Assembly (NCBI RefSeq): GCF_036785885.1
Contig: NC_092326.1
Span: 37,968,287-38,032,286 of the forward strand
DNA: 64,000 bases
Direction of reading: 5' to 3'
Source of the DNA: Coffea arabica
Lineage: Eukaryota; Streptophyta; Magnoliopsida; Gentianales; Rubiaceae
How positions within the stretch are numbered: position 1 is the first letter of the stretch; each line of letters begins with the position of its first letter. The translations under genes and the position numbers were made by a program. The notes under the pieces were generated by a model, which was not told the origin of the DNA, ran no database searches, and saw only the letters and a program-made list of their open reading frames with translations. Shown here one piece after another: positions 58,442 to 64,000 of the stretch.

Positions 58442-58583
58442 ATTAATTTTTTATACACTATCAATGTATATACAAGCATGCCTAGATCATAATTTGAGTT
58501 TAAATTTGAAATTCAAAATTTACGTAGATAACATGCATTTGGGTTCACTGATGTATACATTGATAATGTATAAATGATTGATC
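58442..58583. mobile_element. ~140-bp MITE with inverted ends
   Basis: The left arm 'ttatacactatcaatgtata' is mirrored by 'tatacattgataatgtataa' on the right. It is reminiscent of the elements at 6053-6208 and upstream of both URED copies (near 20000 and 25490), which share 'tgacagtgta'-like cores. No coding capacity. Confidence 0.6.
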
Positions 58584-58675
58584 TATAAAATATATGAGCC
58601 ACCACTAAACATTGTCCAATTAAGTTTTTTAAAGCTTGTTGGATGTTATTTTACATACACAACCGTATAATAATA

Positions 58676-60513
58676 CTAGGGGGAGTGCTCGCGCACCGCG
58701 CGAGTGTTTGGTGCCTGTGATTAAAGAAGTGTTTTCGTTGAACTAAAAATAGTACATTGTGCGACATAATTAGAAGCAGATACGATTATGAGACAAACAA
58801 CATAAAAGCCATCCAATATTAGAATCAGCAAGTTCCCAAAGACAAATAAGTAGATGCAGCAAATTCCAAAAAATGTACGGACAAATAGGTTTCCCATGAT
58901 CCAGATAGATAATAGAGTAGTTCAAAAGGACATTATGTATATCCACTTATTTAGTGATAGTAATAGTAGTAAAATCTTTTAGATGCTGTCATAGGCAGCA
59001 TTCAGATACGTTGCTTCTTGGTGATTTTTTCATTTTGTTTTACAGGGGTTGTACCACTGGTTCCTTCACTGGACTTTGTAGACGGTGAGGGTGTCAAAGT
59101 GATTGAGATGTCTCTTTTCTTTGTCTCCACTGCTTGTATTGCAACATCCATTTGTGTTCCTTTAGAGTTGAGGTCTGGGTTGTCGGCTACTTCAGTTGCG
59201 CTTATTGCACTTTCGGTATTTTAGGATGCAGATGTTGTTCCGTAGTGACAAATATTAGAAAGCCACACAAATGACTTGATACCCAGAAAGCTAACCTTAT
59301 TCCAGAAACCCCACCGAGAACTTCTTCTTGCTGTTATCCCGAACCTATAACATTATAAGCAAACCAGTCAAATTACAGAGGCCTTCTAAATTTGTGAAAA
59401 AATCTGTATGTTGCAGATAAATTACAAGGGCCAAGTGTCAAATTTTAGGAATTAAGCACACATCGACGCCACACATGGTCCAAACCACCCACATGAACGA
59501 CAAAATTGTGGAAAAAATCTTACCTCAAGTTAAACCACCAGGAGTAGTTGCAGCTAAAGAACATTCTGAGATGCTCGGTAGAAAGGCATAAAAAATAGCC
59601 CAAATCCCAGAATATTAAAAGGGTGAAACCGAAGAAAACGAAAGAGGAGGTATTGAAATAAGCATAATCAATGCGCAGCCGTTTAGGCATTAACTTACAA
59701 ACGCTTGACTATTTAATTGAGGCTATAATGTCAAAGAAATGGGGTCTTTCGGACATAAGCTCGGATGAGAGGGGAAAGGAAGAGGCATGGAAAATCCCAA
59801 TCCTCGAAACTGAAAGGGGGGAAACAGATCCAATCCCAAAGGCCAGACATGGAGTCATTAATAAACCCATGTTTATGGCCGTTAAATTCAGGCATAAATG
59901 ACAGCAAAATAGTGGAGTTCACACCTGAGAGAAAATGAAAAGGCAAGCTGGGAATCAGAACGGTAAAGCTAACAATATCATGAGACAACATCCAAAGAAT
60001 ACAAAAACTAATACCCAGATGCAAACATGAAGCTATCCGGAAAGCTCATGAAACATTAGGCAACAGTGGCCAAGAACAGCGGGAAAAAAGCTGTTCAAGT
60101 TACAGACACAAACGGTTGTCTATAAGAGCGACCAAGACTCATTTTAGGCAATTTCAACCAAAGCGCGAGTCCCAAACAGCTGTCTGTGGCTCAAGAGTTG
60201 TACGTGTGCTGTGTAAAGGCCATTTCAGTAATTACACAAACCCACATGCTTATATGAGTTGTATCAAAAGCAACAAATGGTTCCAGATTAATTGCACATA
60301 CCATAAATATCCAAACACGCAACCACATTTAAAGTTTTAAATGTCTATAAAGGAGGTCATTTCGGTTAATATACCTAATCACAGGCTTTCCTAACTTGTA
60401 CCTTCAACTTGCAAAACACTTCATAATATAAGGAATTTTCAAAAAGCCCCTACCTATGCGGTTGAAATTCAACCTCCTCTTTGACCAAAACTCAATCTTA
60501 TATAGTATAAGGA
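58676..60513 (-). mobile_element. Non-autonomous Helitron
   Basis: Read on the minus strand it begins TCCTTATACTATATAAGA after a host A. It ends with a 7-bp stem hairpin (CTCGCGC/GCGCGAG, plus-strand 58688-58704), an 8-nt spacer and CTAG, followed by a host T. These are the textbook Helitron features: 5' TC, 3' hairpin plus CTRR, insertion between A and T, no inverted ends and no target duplication. It is 1838 bp, with no Rep or helicase domain. A possible coding remnant lies at 59002-59220. Confidence 0.85.
59002..59220 (-). pseudogene. Open coding remnant in the Helitron, possibly an RPA1-like C-terminal tail
   Basis: A 72-codon minus-strand frame ends at TGA (59002-59004). It is hydrophilic and rich in Ser, Thr and Lys: NTESAISATEVADNP near the start, TPSPSTKSSEGTSGTT in the middle and KQNEKITKKQRI at the end. 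There is no ATG at its start, and a stop sits directly upstream. Plant Helitrons often carry replication protein A-like genes whose tails look like this, but the conserved OB-fold part is not here. The assignment is therefore a guess from context. Confidence 0.35.
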
Positions 60514-61250
60514 TGTTAAGCTTGTTTAGGCATGGATTAAAAAGACATTATGTAATAATATTTGGTAATGTTTTTGTCAATAGGAAAATTATAGGAAAGT
60601 GGTGTAAAAGTAGTTGCTATCTTCTTTATGTATCCTCATTTTATCGGTAAATTAGAAAAATATCCTACATTTCCTCTACATATCAATGCATAAAGCAATG
60701 GATGATTTAGTATGAATTGGATAATGAAATAATACATTTGAAACGTGTAGATAACATAATACACCAAGAACAAGAAATCTTAAGTTTATGCAGAAATCGT
60801 CACTAGTAACTTAATTACTAATATGTTTAAATAAATTTTTGTTGCAAATAATAGTGTCATAGTATACCTCTTGCTAAAATAAACTAATCCAATAGAAATT
60901 ACTCTTCCAATAAACTAATATTCCTTTTTATTTCACATTTTTTAGTAAAGACAATTCATAATGATAGCTATTTATGAAGGTAGGGTAGTATGTGGAAGTG
61001 TATAATTGTTGTTCTAGTACATATAACTTTTCCTTTCTTAATATCGCATGTCCTAACCAGCAAACAATATGTTCATATCTAGGATTCAAACATTAAATCT
61101 AATTTTGCAATATAGATATATGGTAAATGTAGACACAAAATTTTTATCAATTTTTAATATTTTTTTTAAATTTTTTCTATTTAATGAGTTATTTATTTTC
61201 TTACATTTTAATGTGTATTTTTCTCATTTTTGCAGGTTTATGTTAGGAAA
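60514..61250. other. Intergenic stretch, nothing recognised
   Basis: Very AT-rich. No gene, transposon end or repeat from elsewhere in the window was recognised. Confidence 0.4.
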
Positions 61251-64000
61251 AAGAAAAACAAACAAACAAACAAAAAAGAAAGAAGAAAATCATGAAATAA
61301 AAAATCATCCTAATTATTTCTCTTTCACCAAATGATCTATCCATTTTTGCACTCATTTTTACTAACCAAACACACAAGACTCCACTCTTGCTCCCATATA
61401 CAAATCTCTCGGCTCTCTCTCTCAGAAGGCTCGCTCTCATTTTTCTTAACAACACTCAATCTCCCGCACTCTTCTCTCGGCTCTCTCTCAATCCTCCCTC
61501 TCTTTTTTTTTTTTTTGTGTTAACAACAACACAAACAAATATCACTCATTCTCGGCTCTATGTTTTCTCTCAACTACACAAACAAACACCAATACAAAAC
61601 CTCATTCTCTCCCTTTCGGCTCCTTTTCTCCCAACACATTCACACACAACAAAGAGACAGCAACCGGGTTGGAGCTTGTAATTTCATCAAATTTTTAGTC
61701 AAGAGACTACATTCTTCATTGAGGTATTTCTTTTTTCTCTTTTTTCCAGCTTTTTCCTTTCCTTAATTTATTAAATTAAATACATGTTTTGATGTTTATT
61801 TGTCCCTTGGTTCCGTTTATTGTTGTTGCTACTAATGTTGTTGAAGTTTTGGGGTTACCCATGAATAAAAGTTAAAGAAAAAAGAATCGGCTCTGTGAAT
61901 GCATGTTAATTGTTTGAAAAAATGTCAAAATGGAAAAAACGAATTTTAAGGGGCTGTTTTGCTTTATTTTAGCCCTTTTATGTTGTTTTTTTGTCAAATT
62001 AAAATCATAGTTGTATTGTTGAAGTTGTGAGGAGTGTTATAGTATAATTTTTAGGATTTTTGGTGAAAGATTTGAGTGTTTAAAAAATATATAAAGACTG
62101 GACTGAATTTTGCTATTTTGGCCACTTTCGGGTCATTTTTTGTAAAAACTAACTTCAAAAACGGATTCTATGCGAAAAATCGAGTGGGGGTTGTATTTTG
62201 AGAAAATTTGAAGACAGGAAAATTTGCCGCGTCCGGCGGCGGTCCGGCAGCGGTGCCGCCGGAGGCGGCCATAGCCGCCAGGAGGGAGGAGTTCAGCTTC
62301 TCGGGTGAAAGAAGAATGAAGAAGCAGAGAAGGAAAAAGAAAGAAAATAAAAGAAAGGAAAGAAAAGAAGAGAAAAAAAGGTTTGGGTTAATGTTTTCTT
62401 TTAGGTGGGCTTGTGGTTATATTTGGTTGGGTTTTGGGAGTAGGTTTTGGTTTATTTCTTTTGGGTTTTAGTTGGGTTAGTAGGTCAGAGCCCATGTATT
62501 TTTTGTCAGGCTTGAGTGATAACCAGACGGGCTGGCCTGGGTATTTTGGCTTGGACTTTGGCCCGAAAATAAATAGAGAATGGCCCAGTGGCCTGTTTTC
62601 TTAATAAGATCTGCTGGCTAATTTGCACTTTAGCTCCTGATCTTTGGAGTAGTTTTACTGCAGCCCGGAATATTTTAAATTTCTTTCACTTAAGTCCTTA
62701 AATTAATTACATTTTGGTCCCTAGATTTTATCTTTTATTTAATTTTGACCCTTAAATTTTGAAAAAATATATTTTTTCCCAAAAGTTTTCCATTTTTGCA
62801 ATTTTGTCCCTAGTGAATTTTGACTCTTTTTATTATGATTGTTTTTTTTCTTTAATAGCTAATTATGTTACTTTTGAATATATTTAACTTGTAATTTTTA
62901 GATGTTCTTAAGTTTTTTTATATTTGACATATTAATGTGAATTTAGTATTTTATCATTATTATTATTTTCAATTAAATTGATGCCTTGATTCTTTTGTTT
63001 ATTTTGAGTATAAATAGGGCAATTTGACTTCCATTTAGTCACCACTTCAAATGGGAGGTACCCCTATTGTTATTGTTTCAATGTCAATTATGTGCTTTTA
63101 TGTGCTCCTGCATGTTCCTATGTGTTTATATATTTTTATATGTTTTATTTATTTGATTTAAATGTTCATTCAAATTTTCTTATATTTGTTTAGTTAATTT
63201 TTTAATTAGTTGAGAGGTGCTTAAATACCTCAAGACATAATAGATAGATAATTTTTTTTTTACAAAAATTGTAATTAGATAGACCAATGTAATAGATAGG
63301 ATAGGTAGGTTTATTTCATACTTTCCCCATTTATATTGTAGTTAGGCTCCCCGATGTAATACGTAGGTTATGTGTTTATGTGGCTTATGTGTTATATGCT
63401 TTATCTGCTTTCCTTAGAATTTTTGCATCTAGATATTATGTTTACGTGTTACGTGCTATGTGCTCATATGTATTTATTTGTTTTAATTTATACCTTATTT
63501 GTTTTATTATGTATTATTAATACATGACGTCACCATACTAATCCAATGCTAGTTGTGTCTTCTTCCTCCGTTTACTTGCTAGTCCAACGTTAATAAGGAC
63601 TTTTAGAAATGGGTTAGTCTAATGTTAGGCCCTTAGATTGTTCATGCCTTAGATTCATCTTTGTGTGATATTCATTACATTTTCATGCATATTTTCATTT
63701 TTAGGATCTTTTTCTCATTTGCATGATATTTCCTATTATATTATCCTCTACCCCTACCCTTTATATGTGCTAATTATATCATTTAGAATTGCATCTCATT
63801 TAAGAAATTATAGAATAAGTTAGTTCATTGCTTGTTCATATTAGGAGAATTATTCTTTGAACATGGATATGGGTGATTATAACTCTTTAGTTTAAATACC
63901 CCATTAATTCTTGTATAAGAAAATTGTGTCGTGAGTTTTTGCCTCCTGTATCCATTATGCTGCATTCCTATTCTTTGACCACTTATATCTAAATGTAAAA
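61251..64000 (+). other. Possible part of a large LTR or transposon leader
   Basis: From 61380 to 61680 the plus strand is pyrimidine-rich and repeats 'ctcggctc' or close variants at about 61409, 61477, 61551 and 61614. A donor-like 'attgaggtatttc' follows at about 61718. A GC island is at 62226-62285 ('gtccggcggcggtccggcag'), then a purine tract (about 62285-62385). Several 'tttggtccctag'-like phrases occur at 62710-62815, and 'tataaatagg' at about 63010. Such mixtures occur in long plant LTRs, but I see no LTR ends, so this stays a guess. The open frames here follow the base bias and are not called. Confidence 0.3.

Noticed and set aside
1..64000. CRISPR array, bacterial operon or organelle insertion
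   Set aside because: No regularly spaced short repeats with unique spacers, no prokaryotic gene spacing, and no rRNA or tRNA cluster were seen. Everything recognised is plant nuclear.

Overview
The window looks like nuclear DNA of a eudicot plant. It is AT-rich, its genes are split by GT-AG introns, and it is packed with plant-type transposons: Athila-like and chromovirus Ty3 elements, a Copia remnant, a LINE, a Helitron, MULE-like elements and MITEs. The leucine-rich repeat kinase resembles those of asterids such as coffee, but that is recollection and not proof. Only one protein-coding gene appears fully intact.

Positions 1-19,500 are a graveyard of a leucine-rich repeat receptor kinase (LRR-RLK) cluster. 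Exon-sized relics of the kinase sit at 1-510, 3718-3928, 7293-7653 and 17827-17890. They lie in intergenic blocks that recur two to eight times in the window. Into these blocks went a MULE-like element (5080-6013), small MITEs, a Copia remnant (7698-9349), a LINE 3' end carrying an RNase H domain, and the 3' part of an Athila-like LTR element (11,919-14,431).

Positions 19,690-31,331 hold a direct tandem duplication of the urease accessory protein gene URED (UreD/UreH), about 4.5 kb per unit. Copy 1 has six readable exons but lacks the last two. Copy 2 has all eight exons, but a 10-bp deletion in exon 1 breaks its frame. Neither copy alone reads as full-length UreD. Exons 1-6 of copy 1 and exons 7-8 of copy 2 are in phase with each other.

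Positions 31,884-35,912 (minus strand) hold the one intact gene, a four-exon LRR-RLK of about 1093 residues with signal peptide, about 26 LRRs, a transmembrane segment and a non-RD kinase. Another broken first exon of the family is at 40,165-40,391.

Positions 42,146-49,371 are a complete non-autonomous Athila-like element with 1.38-kb LTRs, a degraded gag-like region with an in-frame 642-bp tandem duplication, and conserved hairpin-forming motifs near its 3' end.

Positions 50,397-57,115 (minus strand) contain the first three exons of the chaperonin gene CCT3 (TCP-1 gamma), broken at splice sites. A 5.6-kb chromovirus (51,265-56,901) is nested in its first intron. The chromovirus polyprotein frame has no frameshift that I can see, but stop codons interrupt it, seven of which are TAG. 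The rest of the window holds MITEs, a non-autonomous Helitron (58,676-60,513), and a 3-kb tail that may be part of a large LTR element.

All similarity statements were made by eye. No alignment or database search was run.
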